A DNA stretch of 64,000 nucleotides from Paenibacillus azoreducens (lineage in GTDB: Bacteria; Bacillota; Bacilli; Paenibacillales; Paenibacillaceae). Position numbers and translations under genes: made by a program. Where the stretch lies: the NCBI RefSeq assembly GCF_021654775.1, contig NZ_AP025343.1, positions 6,229,501 to 6,293,500 of the forward strand, given 5' to 3'. Below, one piece after another: positions 1 through 8,066 of this stretch (position 1 is its first letter; each line of letters begins with the position of its first letter). A model generated the notes under the pieces. It was not told where the DNA came from. It saw only the letters and a list, made by a program, of their open reading frames with translations, and did no database searches.

Positions 1-926
1 GCAAGCAATACGACAAATCGCTCAACCGCCTGACGAAGCTGGCCCTGCACCGGATTTTTTATACACATGCAGCTCAGGTCATCCAGCAGTTGAAACCGGA
101 CCTGATCGTTTGTACGCATCCTTTTCCCAATGCTGTGGTTTCGCGCCTCAAACGCAAGGGAATACATGTCCCGCTGATTACGCTGATTACGGATTATGAC
201 GTTCATGGCACTTGGGTGAATAAGGAAGTTAATCGATATCTAGTCTCTACGCCGCAGGTCAGAAACCTCCTGCTCCGCCGGAACGTCCCTGCGGCATCGA
301 TACAAGTCACCGGCATCCCGGTCCATCCAAACTTCTGGGAAAGAGCCGATAAACATCAGCTGCAAGAGGAACTTGGTTTGAAACGAATGCCGACCGTTCT
401 GATCATGAGCGGAGGCTGGGGCGTTTCTTTTAAAAAAGAAATGGTCAACCTTCTGATTTCCTGGGCGGACCAGATCCAATTGATATTTTGCACAGGCAGC
501 AACGAGAAGCTTCTGCAGAAAATGAAAAGCAGCCCGGTTTTTGCCCATCCCCATATCCATCTGCTCGGCTACACGAAGCAAATTGACAAATGGATGGATG
601 TTTCCGATCTGCTTATTACGAAGCCTGGGGGCATGACATGTACGGAAGGGATGGCCAAAGGAATCCCGATGTTGTTTTACGGGGTCATTCCGGGTCAGGA
701 AGAAGAAAACGGCCAGTATTTCGTGGAGCTCGGAAGCGCGGAGATGATCCATTCACCATCCGTATTAAATCGCTGGCATCATCGTTTAGTTTTTGAATAC
801 GAACAAGTGGAAAAGAGTCGACAGAACTCTCTCATGAGCACCAAACCCGGCAGAGAGCCGTACTATTGTGCCCAGCAGGTCATCGAATTGCTGCGGCAGG
901 AAACGGAGCCGAGCGGCCATTCGTAA
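1..926 (+). CDS. MGDG synthase/UgtP-like diacylglycerol glycosyltransferase, 5' end cut off by the window
   Basis: Open from the window edge in the frame beginning at base 3, so the true start lies upstream; the TTG at 90 is internal. About 307 residues are visible. The N-terminal acceptor half ends near PDLIVCTHPFPN. The C-terminal half has the glycine-rich GGWGVSF loop and the UDP-sugar-binding stretch ITKPGGMTCTEGMA followed by PGQEEENGQYF, the pattern of the MGDG_synth plus glycosyltransferase 28 C-terminal families. Members transfer sugar from a UDP-sugar to membrane diacylglycerol (UgtP/YpfP type) at the cytoplasmic membrane face. The family is clear; the exact sugar and acceptor are not. 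Gene ends in TAA and is followed by a strong terminator. Confidence 0.85.
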   Translation, partial: KQYDKSLNRLTKLALHRIFYTHAAQVIQQLKPDLIVCTHPFPNAVVSRLKRKGIHVPLITLITDYDVHGTWVNKEVNRYLVSTPQVRNLLLRRNVPAASIQVTGIPVHPNFWERADKHQLQEELGLKRMPTVLIMSGGWGVSFKKEMVNLLISWADQIQLIFCTGSNEKLLQKMKSSPVFAHPHIHLLGYTKQIDKWMDVSDLLITKPGGMTCTEGMAKGIPMLFYGVIPGQEEENGQYFVELGSAEMIHSPSVLNRWHHRLVFEYEQVEKSRQNSLMSTKPGREPYYCAQQVIELLRQETEPSGHS

Positions 927-938
927 GTCCGTGACCAC

Positions 939-984
939 AAAAAAGCAGCTTCCCCTCGTTAACGTGGAGGAGGCTGCTTTTTTA
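939..984 (+). terminator. Rho-independent terminator after the glycosyltransferase
   Basis: An inverted repeat AAAAGCAGCTTCCCC / GGAGGAGGCTGCTTTT with a short CGTTAACG-containing loop is followed by a T-run. It lies 13 bp after the stop codon at 926. The A-run on the left side means it could also end leftward transcription. Confidence 0.85.
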
Positions 985-1078
985 AGTTTAAGATTTTGCA
1001 AAAATTCGATTCCAAACACTCTCGGGAAGCAATACACAGACGAAACGTTTATCATGTCCGCTGTCAATGATCTGCCTC

Positions 1079-1170
1079 TTATTCCGCTTTCTCTTCAGCA
1101 GAATCCTCCCAAACTTCAACTTCCTTGCTGTTTTCAACGAGAAAATCGTTTCGATCTATATATTGCTTTG
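1079..1170 (-). pseudogene. Remnant C-terminus of an unknown gene abutting a repeat module
   Basis: Reverse-strand frame ending in TAA at 1079-1081 reads as an acidic tail (LVENSKEVEVWEDSAEEKAE) preceded by QYIDRNDF. It looks like real coding sequence but runs within a few codons into the left module of the modular repeat starting near 1151, with no start codon or RBS. I infer a gene 3' end cut off when the repeat arrived. Function unknown; chance open sequence is the alternative. Confidence 0.3.
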
Positions 1171-1502
1171 GGTGGATTCAATTCATAATGAATAGATACG
1201 GGTATTTGAACAATGACATGATGAAATGGTATTCTAAGAAGCCGCTTTTGGAATTTTTGATCATGTGTTTGGACACGCCGAAAAAGGCAGGATGGAATGG
1301 AACCATTCTCTAACGGACACCACGACCGCTAAACCGCTAAAAAAAGCCGTCTTGGAATTTTAACGGTCACCACAGCGCTTAATTGCTCCCAAACCAACGC
1401 CAAACGGGGCTTCTACCCAAAATAGCTGCAGCTGTGTCCGTTAAAAATCAAAATGCCCGAAATTGGCCTCTATAGCGGCCGCTGTGTCCCTTAGAGTTTT
1501 GC
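1151..1502. repeat. Modular quadruplet-motif intergenic repeat, copy 1
   Basis: A left module (1151 to about 1310, containing CATAATGAATAGATACGG and AAGCCGCTTTTGGA) is followed by a core at 1311-1502. The core has two forward motifs (TAACGGACACCACGACCGC at 1311 and TAACGGTCACCACAGCGC near 1361) and two inverted ones (AGCTGTGTCCGTTA near 1430 and GCGGCCGCTGTGTCCCTTA near 1476), about 50 bp apart. The ends are therefore inverted repeats of each other. Further copies are at 10336, 55639 and 56064. No ORF is carried. Confidence 0.8.
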
Positions 1503-1612
1503 AATCGTTATAGTCCGATCGTGCCTTTCCGTTGACCACCACCATCAAACAGATTTTGTTCTACTGCTTCATGCCCCTGAGGCCTGTACTCCATGAGCCA
1601 TGACTTGTTATG

Positions 1613-1740
1613 TTATCTACGCTTTTCAACCTTGACGCCCATTCCATAATTGGAGTACGGACAAGCGGCCATTCCTAGCAGGCAATCTACCTTGCCTGTG
1701 GCATGGGGACAGCGGAATTTCCAGTGACCGCCATCGCCCC
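1613..1740 (-). pseudogene. Transposase fragment (IS4/IS1182-like zinc-knuckle region)
   Basis: Reverse strand reads DGGHWKFRCPHATGKVDC then LLGMAACPYSNYGMGVKVEKRR before TAA at 1613-1615. This resembles the cysteine-containing middle region of DDE transposases I recall from Paenibacillus; the family name is from memory. Only about 40 codons remain, without start or flanking DDE motifs, so it is a dead fragment. It shows that this intergenic region has collected insertion debris. Confidence 0.5.
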
Positions 1741-1835
1741 CCAATAGGTCATATTAACGCCCAGTGAACAACACGTTAGTACCGCTGGATGTGATATAGG
1801 AAAGTATAAACTTCAAGAAGCCCGCATCCTTATAT

Positions 1836-1901
1836 TCGCAAGAAAACTACCACTAAACGCGGTCGTTCTTTTTTGAGTGTACGTCGATAGATGGTTTTCT
1901 A
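1836..1901. repeat. Single degenerate copy of the 115-bp array hairpin unit
   Basis: Begins CGCAAGAAAACTACCACTAA then ACGCGGTC and ends GGTTTTCT, matching the structured half of the tandem array units at 5291-6163 (CGCAAGAAAAACTTCC, CTAAACGCGGTC, GACGTTTTTCTT). It overlaps the 3' end of the next gene, supplying its last codons and stop, and could serve as its terminator. Confidence 0.6.
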
Positions 1902-2365
1902 ATGACACCGATGAGTCCTTTGCTCATCTCCATATTACCGTTGTCATGCAGAATGCTGTTGTACATCCATTGCAGCCGGACGGCCCAGCGGGTCTCCGCG
2001 TTCACAGCACGAAGAAGAAGAATCTGCAGCTGAGGATCGTCGGCAGAATCCATCAGCCCGGCATAAAAATCGGCAGCATCCAGCGAATCGGCAATTGACG
2101 CCATGAGTCCTGCCCTATAATCCTTGGGCGGCTCCACCTTGCTGAATATCGGATAACAGGCGGTCAGACGATAATACAGCCTCGTCCAGCCCGCAAGACG
2201 TTCCTTCTGCTTGGTTTCCACTTGCCTGCTAAAATACATCCGGTGCTCCGGAGGTGCAAGCTGCAAAAGCCGCTGGGCATATATCATGGAACGGTACTCA
2301 GCCTGTATGACCTGCTGCAGGTCGTGAACGGCAATCGAACCGTTTCCGTATATCTGATTATTCAT
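1853..2365 (-). CDS. Ferritin-like/rubrerythrin-fold small protein, function unknown
   Basis: 170 residues, mostly predicted helix, with spaced acidic and aromatic residues (QAEYRSMIYAQRLLQ, AADFYAGLMDSADD, NAETRWAVRLQWMYNS) suggesting a four-helix ferritin-like bundle. It has no signal peptide. Metal-ligand ExxH pairs are not clear, so iron binding is not claimed. Its 3' end runs into a degenerate copy of the 115-bp repeat, so the final dozen residues (about IDVHSKKNDRV) may be repeat-derived rather than ancestral. It is monocistronic and convergent with the glycosyltransferase gene. Confidence 0.65.
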   Translation of the reverse strand: MNNQIYGNGSIAVHDLQQVIQAEYRSMIYAQRLLQLAPPEHRMYFSRQVETKQKERLAGWTRLYYRLTACYPIFSKVEPPKDYRAGLMASIADSLDAADFYAGLMDSADDPQLQILLLRAVNAETRWAVRLQWMYNSILHDNGNMEMSKGLIGVIRKPSIDVHSKKNDRV

Positions 2366-2453
2366 CCAGGCTCCCCCGCCTTTCTATAGGCCTTTACCAT
2401 CCCAGTATATGCCTAACATGTAGAACGGTGTTTATCAGGAGCTGAAACAAATA

Positions 2454-3137
2454 TCAGATTTCAAAGCTTTCCCCAGGCTTAAGCGGATGCCCCTGAATGC
2501 CTTCCTGCCGAAGACGTTCGGAGAACAATGCCCCGTCCTGGTTAATTGCCGGAAATGTATTGTAGTGTACCGGGAGCACATTGGCCGTACGCAGCCATTT
2601 GGCCGCCAGCAGCGCATCATCCGGTCCCATCGTAAAAAAGTCTCCGATCGGCAGCGCCGCCGCATCAATCTTGTTCAATTCGCCAATCAGGCGCATATCG
2701 CCAAACAAGGCGGTGTCCCCCGCATGGAAAAAGGTTTTGCCGCCCATAGTCAACAAAATACCTCCGGGTTCCCCTGCGTAAATCCAAGTGTCTCCAACCG
2801 GCACGGACGAACTATGAAAAGCGAGCGTGTATTTAACTTTGAAGCCGTCAAAGGATTGGCTGCCGCCAATGTTCATGCCATAAGCCTCCACGCCCTGGCT
2901 TTTGCAATACTCAGCCAATTCAAAAACCGCGATCACCGGGCAGTTATTGGCCTTGGCGATGTCAATGCAATCCCCAAAATGATCCCCATGCCCATGCGTC
3001 AGCAGCACGGCGTCCACATGAATATCCTTGGGCGAGATTACTGAAACCGGATTTCCCGACAGAAACGGGTCAATGACGACTCTTTTTCCGCCTTCTTCCA
3101 CCAGCACGCATGAATGACCGTAATACGTAATTTTCAT
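2454..3137 (-). CDS. UPF0173-family metal-dependent hydrolase (YtkL-like, metallo-beta-lactamase fold)
   Basis: 227 residues, full length for the family. It starts MKITYYGHSCVLVEEGGKRVVIDPFLSGNP and carries the metal-binding signature LLTHGHGDHFGDC (HxHxDH), a second ligand segment FFHAGDTALFGDM and a late histidine in LPVHYNTFP. This is the pattern of YtkL/UlaG-like hydrolases that bind two metal ions. The physiological substrate of this subgroup is not established. Cytoplasmic, no signal peptide. RBS AGGAGG lies about 9 nt before the ATG. Confidence 0.9.
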   Translation of the reverse strand: MKITYYGHSCVLVEEGGKRVVIDPFLSGNPVSVISPKDIHVDAVLLTHGHGDHFGDCIDIAKANNCPVIAVFELAEYCKSQGVEAYGMNIGGSQSFDGFKVKYTLAFHSSSVPVGDTWIYAGEPGGILLTMGGKTFFHAGDTALFGDMRLIGELNKIDAAALPIGDFFTMGPDDALLAAKWLRTANVLPVHYNTFPAINQDGALFSERLRQEGIQGHPLKPGESFEI

Positions 3138-3230
3138 TTAACGTGGCACCTCCTACAAATACATTACCCATCATATGATCCGGTGTCGTTCATTTTCTGA
3201 ACAACTATTCCTATCATATCTAATTTGGTT

Positions 3231-4091
3231 TTATTTGTAAAAAGAGTGATTCCCGATCCGCTTCACAAATGTCTGGGTATGATGCACCGTCAGATCGTCC
3301 GCCAGTTTCAGGGAAAGAAAATAATATGTCTCATCCGGCACAGCCTTCTTGCCGTTCAATGCTTCATTGACAGCATGAATACAATCCCGGTTTGGCTTTA
3401 CGCGATCGAATCGTCCGTTAGCCACAGGACTGAACTGATACCTTTGGAAAATAACCTTTTTAATCGTATTGGGGAAATTGGCTGACCGCAGGCGGTTCAA
3501 GACAACATTCGCTACAGCAATTTTGCCTTGGTACGGTTCGCCTTCTGCTTCTGCCATGACGATTCTTTGCAGCAGGAGCACATCATCAGCGGATACATTG
3601 TACTGCCAGGTCGCTTTTGCCTGATCTGATGGACTGAGCAGTTTGGTCCGGCTGAAGAATAATTTATTTGGGGGAGTCAGCTGAGGGTTCAGCTCTTTCT
3701 GAATAGAAGCCTCCGCTTTAGCCGCCTTCGGTTTAGCATTATGCGGCTTGTCCGCCAGTACTATTTTGGGCTGGGACGTTTTCACGGGAAGGCTTTTAAA
3801 TAAATTAACTCTGTTCTTATTTTTCCATGAATTGAAATTATTTACAGTCGAAGATTGCAAAGCCAGCTTAAATTGGCCTGGATGCGGCGCATTCTGTATC
3901 TGTTTTGTCCTGACAACCTGTACCTCTGGCTCCTTAAAAGAAGCGGTGTCGAACTGATTTATTTTCACACTGCTTTTATTTTGCAATTTCTCGGCTTGTT
4001 CGTTTTGAAGAAGCATGCAAATTGCAGAGAAACACACCAGAAGGACTCCGATCAACATAGCCATCCAGCGGTTTTGTCTTAGAGTGTACAT
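3231..4091 (-). CDS. Cell wall hydrolase of the SleB family, membrane-anchored
   Basis: 286 residues. Residues ~10-30 (WMAMLIGVLLVCFSAICMLL) form an uncleaved signal or anchor, then a basic low-complexity linker, then a C-terminal hydrolase_2 (SleB/CwlJ) domain from about residue 170. That domain begins LLQRIVMAEAEGEPYQGKIA with the catalytic glutamate region MAEAEGEPY and continues VANVVLNRLRS, FQRYQFSPVANG and HAVNEALNGKKAVPD. The family cleaves peptidoglycan, classically spore cortex during germination. The usual N-terminal PG-binding repeats of SleB are absent, so a vegetative or sporulation wall role is also possible. The product acts outside the membrane. Confidence 0.88.
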   Translation of the reverse strand: MYTLRQNRWMAMLIGVLLVCFSAICMLLQNEQAEKLQNKSSVKINQFDTASFKEPEVQVVRTKQIQNAPHPGQFKLALQSSTVNNFNSWKNKNRVNLFKSLPVKTSQPKIVLADKPHNAKPKAAKAEASIQKELNPQLTPPNKLFFSRTKLLSPSDQAKATWQYNVSADDVLLLQRIVMAEAEGEPYQGKIAVANVVLNRLRSANFPNTIKKVIFQRYQFSPVANGRFDRVKPNRDCIHAVNEALNGKKAVPDETYYFLSLKLADDLTVHHTQTFVKRIGNHSFYK

Positions 4092-4348
4092 ATTTCTCCT
4101 CCTACTACTTCCGGCACATCCCCTTTTTATGTAACCGAAAACAGAGGTTTCGAAAACCCTAAAACATTTTCAGTAACTTGCTGCATCCGCGAATACGAAA
4201 AAACGGAAAAAACACATACTTTGTTACAACACAACAGCTTCGTGACAGCACAACTTTACGGTTCACAGGATACGGCTAAGGGAATAAACATTATAGTTTT
4301 ATGTGCAGGAATTTTAATATAACTAAAAAACGCATGAATATTTCAAAT

Positions 4349-4957
4349 CTACGAATCTTCCATTCCGAAGGTCTCTAGTATCTCATACATTGGCCGATCG
4401 TGCAAATGCGTGGAAAAAAGTACAAATTCGCGAACGGTCCACGCAGCCTCACTCCCGGCATGTTCAGAAGAAGCTGTTTCCGGAAGAAACGTAGGCAGCG
4501 AATCGATCCGAAAGGGCTGATTTCCCGCGTATTTTCGGGCAATCGTGATATGCGGGCGATACGGTCTGGACTCCTTGACGAACCCGAACTCCTCCATCGC
4601 GTCCGTGACCTTTTCCTGCAATCGGGCCAGCATATGATTGTAGTCAATTACTCCAGCCCATAATACCCGTGGCGAGGTCGTATCGCCAAAGGCGCCAAAT
4701 CCCCCAAAACCAAGCTCAAATGGTTTAAATTGGCTGGATACATGCTGAAGTTGCTTCGCAATAGCAGGTACCCGGGCAGGATCCACATCCCCCAAAAACT
4801 GGATCGTAATATGATAATCTTCCCTATGCGTCCATTTTTTGAATGCTGGAAGAGGTTCGCTTTGTTGTCTCCACTGCTCCAACGCCGCTTTCAATTTTTC
4901 CGGCAAGGGTACGCCGATAAATAGCCGGAGCGGCTGATCATTAACATGCTTTTCCAT
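4349..4957 (-). CDS. thpR: RNA 2',3'-cyclic phosphodiesterase (ThpR/LigT family)
   Basis: 202 residues from the ATG at 4957, chosen because GAAAGGAG lies 9 nt upstream; an in-frame ATG at 5020 has no good RBS. The two HxTx catalytic motifs of the 2H phosphoesterase superfamily are present as DYHITIQFLGDV and RPHITIARKY. N-terminal LRLFIGVPLPEKLKAAL is typical. The family opens 2',3'-cyclic phosphates on RNA ends; its cellular role is unclear. Cytoplasmic. Stands alone, with the large tandem array upstream of it. Confidence 0.9.
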   Translation of the reverse strand: MEKHVNDQPLRLFIGVPLPEKLKAALEQWRQQSEPLPAFKKWTHREDYHITIQFLGDVDPARVPAIAKQLQHVSSQFKPFELGFGGFGAFGDTTSPRVLWAGVIDYNHMLARLQEKVTDAMEEFGFVKESRPYRPHITIARKYAGNQPFRIDSLPTFLPETASSEHAGSEAAWTVREFVLFSTHLHDRPMYEILETFGMEDS

Positions 4958-5020
4958 GTGCTGTTGCTCCTTTCTAAGACCACTTTCTTCTATATAATAC
5001 ATCAGAAACATCAGGATCAA

Positions 5021-5290
5021 TCATATCCCCGAAATGCTTATCCAGACGTATCAAAGATATCATTGACCGGATGGCCGGCACTTTATACTTCAGCGGGCAG
5101 ATCTCGGAGTTCTTTTCACCCCTTGTATAAATCTGGTATCCTTAAAGTAAAGGACTTATGCACTGACTGTTAACTCCCCCGACTTAACTTATTCTGACAT
5201 TTTATCTTTAGCGGCTTGCTGCGAAACTTTGCAGCCAAGCCAAGATGGTAATATAGTAAGAACACAGCGCAAAAATTAAAATCTAACTTT
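5021..5290. other. Intergenic stretch with a strong unexplained hairpin
   Basis: No gene seen. At about 5211-5240 there is a stem GGCTTG-CTGC / GCAG-C-CAAGCC around GAAACTTT. Neither side has a clean T-run, so it is not a convincing intrinsic terminator. The 115-bp array follows directly. Confidence 0.4.
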
Positions 5291-6163
5291 CGCAAGAAAA
5301 ACTTCAGCTAATCGCGGTCTGGCTTCTTAGTTAGTGCTTCGATGGACGTTTTTCTTTAGATTATAGAATTCATAAGTTTTCAACAGAGCTTAGGCTTTTC
5401 TATAATCGCAAGAAAAACTTCCACTAAACGCGGTCTGGCTTCTTAGAAGTGCTTCGATGGACGTTTTTCTTTAGATTATAGAATTCATAAGTTTTCAACA
5501 GAGCTTAGGCTTTTCTATAATCGCAAGAAAAACTTCCGCTAAACGCGGTCTGGCTTCTTAGAAGTGCTTCGATGGACGTTTTTCTTTAGATTATAGAATT
5601 CATAAGTTTTCAATGGAGCTTAGGCTTTTCTATAATCGCAAGAAAAACTTCCGCTAATTGCGGTCTGGCTTCTTAGATAGTGCTTCGATGGACGTTTTTC
5701 TTTAGATTATAGAATTCATAAGTTTTCAATGGAGCTTAGGCTTTTCTATAATCGCAAGAAAAACTTCTGCTAATCGCGGTCTGGCTTCTTAGAAGTGCTT
5801 CGATGGACGTTTTTCTTTAGATTATAGAATTCATAAGTTTTCAACAGAGCTTAGGCTTTTCTATAATCGCAAGAAAAACTTCCGCTAAACGCGGTCTGGC
5901 TTCTTAGAAGTGCTTCGATGGACGTTTTTCTTTAGATTATAGAATTCATAAGTTTTCAATGGAGCTTAGGCTTTTCTATAATCGCAAGAAAAACTTCCGC
6001 TAATCGCGGTCTGGCTTCTTAGTGAGTGCTTCGATGGACGTTTTTCTTTAGATTATAGAATTCATAAGTTTTCAATGGAGCTTAGGCTTTTCTATAATCG
6101 CAAGAAAAACTTCCGCTAATCGCGGTCTGGCTTCTTAGAAGTGCTTCGATGGACGTTTTTCTT
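5291..6163. repeat. Eight-copy ~115-bp tandem array of alternating hairpins
   Basis: Units begin with CGCAAGAAAA at 5291, 5407, 5522, 5637, 5753, 5868, 5983 and 6099 (periods 115-116); the last is partial. Each unit has a ~65-nt structured half: outer stem AAGAAAAAC / GTTTTTCTT enclosing hairpins CCGC-TAAAC-GCGG and CTTCT-T-AGAAG. It is followed by a ~50-nt linker bounded by TTATAGAA and TTCTATAA, itself an inverted repeat. Changes sit mainly in loops (TAAAC/TAATC/TAATT, CAACAG/CAATGG). No ORF. A lone degenerate copy is at 1836. Confidence 0.9.
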
Positions 6164-6353
6164 ATGATACCATATCCATCAAAAATAAGCGAACATTTAT
6201 TCGCATATTTCTAAAAAAAGTAGTTAGTAGATGTCGGACTTCAGGTTGCCCATTGCGATCCTTATTTTATAGCGCCACTCATCTCTTACTTGCGCAAGCG
6301 TTGAAGTAAAGGACTTTTTGCAAATTACGTTAAAACTAGGAGGAAAACAGTTC

Positions 6354-7325
6354 ATGAAACAAATCATATGTCTTCATTCCCTGACGCCGGAGCAAATCCA
6401 ACAACTTGAAGAGGCTGCACCCGGTTATGAATTCATTGTCAAAAATAAAAAAGACCTCAGTCCGGAGCTAATTCAAAATGCTGAAGTGTTTCTCGGGTGG
6501 TCGAAAACGATAGCCGAAACGGCCCTTCAGGAAAACAGCAAGCTGAAATGGGTGCAAACCTGGTCAGCCGGCGTGGATACGTTGCCATTAGAGCGTTTGA
6601 GGGAAAAAGGAATCTTGCTGACCAATGCAAGCGGCGTGCATGCCATCCCGTTATCGGAAAGCATTTTTGCCATGATGTTGTCCTTTCCGCGTCAGATTCA
6701 TGCCGCAGTTCGGAATCAGATGCAAAACAAGTGGGATTCGACTCTGTCGGCTCCGGGGTTAACAACGCTTGGCGAAATAAACGGCAAAACATTGGTTATC
6801 GCCGGCGTAGGCGAGATCGGCCGTGAAACCGCCCGTCTGGCCAAAGCCTTTGGCATGCGCGTCATCGGCGTCAGACGTTCGGATAAACCGGAACCAAACG
6901 TAGATCGGATGTATACGCTTGACGGTCTGCACGAAGCGCTTGGACAAGCCGATTATATCGTAAACGTGCTGCCATTAACGAATGAAACCCGCCATATCTT
7001 TAATGCTTCCGCATGGAACGCTGCTAAAAATGGGGTCGTCTTCATCAATGTTGGGCGCGGACCTACGGTCGATACCAACGCTTTGATAGAAGCTCTGAAC
7101 CAAGGCCGGATTGGCGGCGCGGCTCTGGACGTATTTGAAGAGGAGCCGCTTCCGGCCGAACATCCGCTTTGGTCGATGGAACAGGTGGTCATTACTCCGC
7201 ATATCGCCGGCGACAATGACCGCTATGCTGAACGCGTGATTGAGATTTTCACCGAGAATTTAAAGGCATATGTCCAAGGTCAAAAACCGCCGCGCAATTT
7301 GGTAGATTATGAACGTATGTATTAA
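6354..7325 (+). CDS. D-isomer-specific 2-hydroxyacid dehydrogenase (NAD-binding)
   Basis: 323 residues from ATG 6354, with AGGAGG 10 nt upstream; an in-frame TTG at 6318 has no RBS. The NAD-binding Rossmann motif GVGEIGRETARLAKAFGM lies in the middle. The substrate/catalytic region has NVLPLTNETRHIF, then INVGRGPTVDTNALIEALNQG (catalytic Arg), GAALDVFEEEPLP (Glu) and ITPHIAGDN (His). The family reduces 2-keto acids to D-2-hydroxyacids; the substrate cannot be told. The first ~100 residues form the catalytic lid domain. Monocistronic, followed by a strong terminator. Confidence 0.92.
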   Translation: MKQIICLHSLTPEQIQQLEEAAPGYEFIVKNKKDLSPELIQNAEVFLGWSKTIAETALQENSKLKWVQTWSAGVDTLPLERLREKGILLTNASGVHAIPLSESIFAMMLSFPRQIHAAVRNQMQNKWDSTLSAPGLTTLGEINGKTLVIAGVGEIGRETARLAKAFGMRVIGVRRSDKPEPNVDRMYTLDGLHEALGQADYIVNVLPLTNETRHIFNASAWNAAKNGVVFINVGRGPTVDTNALIEALNQGRIGGAALDVFEEEPLPAEHPLWSMEQVVITPHIAGDNDRYAERVIEIFTENLKAYVQGQKPPRNLVDYERMY

Positions 7326-7349
7326 ACGAAAAGGCTTTGGCGAATATAA

Positions 7350-7388
7350 AACCCCGGTTTCCCTTTTGGAGGAAAACCGGGGTTCTTT
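7350..7388 (+). terminator. Rho-independent terminator after the dehydrogenase
   Basis: AACCCCGGTTT and its complement AAACCGGGGTT flank a short loop and are followed by CTTTATTAT. It is 25 bp after the stop codon at 7325. Confidence 0.9.
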
Positions 7389-7569
7389 ATTATAGTGTTT
7401 TGATTATTGGGTTATTATATGAAATGCGGATGTCTTAAGATACTTGCAAAAATAATGCGATTTAAGCCAAACTTACGTGAGGGGAAATCCCCCTATTTTC
7501 CTAACTTGCGGAAAAAACTTGCAACAGTACATTTTTTTCCATCCTTCTTTTGAGAATGAATAAATATTT

Positions 7570-7945
7570 GAAATTTTGGAATTAGTTTCATGGTGAATAA
7601 TAAAACGAACAAATACTTGCTATTTTGGAATTAATTTCATAATGGATCATATTACGGGTCTTTGAACAGTGGCATTATGAAATGGATTCTTGAATTCGCT
7701 TTTTGGATTTAGCAAAATCCTACATACAAAAATGACTGGCTGTGTTCCATCTGAAAAGTTGCAAAAGTGCATCTATTTTAGCGTTCCAGGCAATTATGGC
7801 TAGAAAGCTTGCAAAAGTGCATCTTTTCCCCAGCTTTTAGACATAAACAGACTTTTCATGGTCAAATGGATGTACTTTCGCAACATTTTTGCATTCAACG
7901 CTAGAAAATGCCTGAAAAGGATGCACTTTCGCAACATTTTTCCTT
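7570..7945. repeat. Variant modular quadruplet repeat with a different core motif
   Basis: The left part (about 7570-7740, with TTTCATAATGGATCATATTACGG and GAAATGGATTCTTG) is related to the left module of the copies at 1151 and 10336. The core instead has forward motifs TTGCAAAAGTGCATC near 7758 and 7810 and inverted motifs GATGTACTTTCGCAAC near 7867 and GATGCACTTTCGCAAC near 7920. The order is again two direct then two inverted, about 50 bp apart. The rest of the 7389-8066 gap shows nothing else. Confidence 0.65.
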
Positions 7946-8066
7946 TTCACATGGGATGCGCTCTCCCAGCATCTTGGTAAAAGCTGCTTTGCAAGTTTGC
8001 CTTGCGAATTAGAGATGTAACAGAAATAATGCAGCGTTCCGCCCCCCCCAGGCACATCGCTAAACA

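Noticed and set aside
5291..6163. CRISPR array
   Set aside because: The period is ~115 bp and the linkers are as conserved as the rest, so there are no unique spacers; no cas genes nearby.
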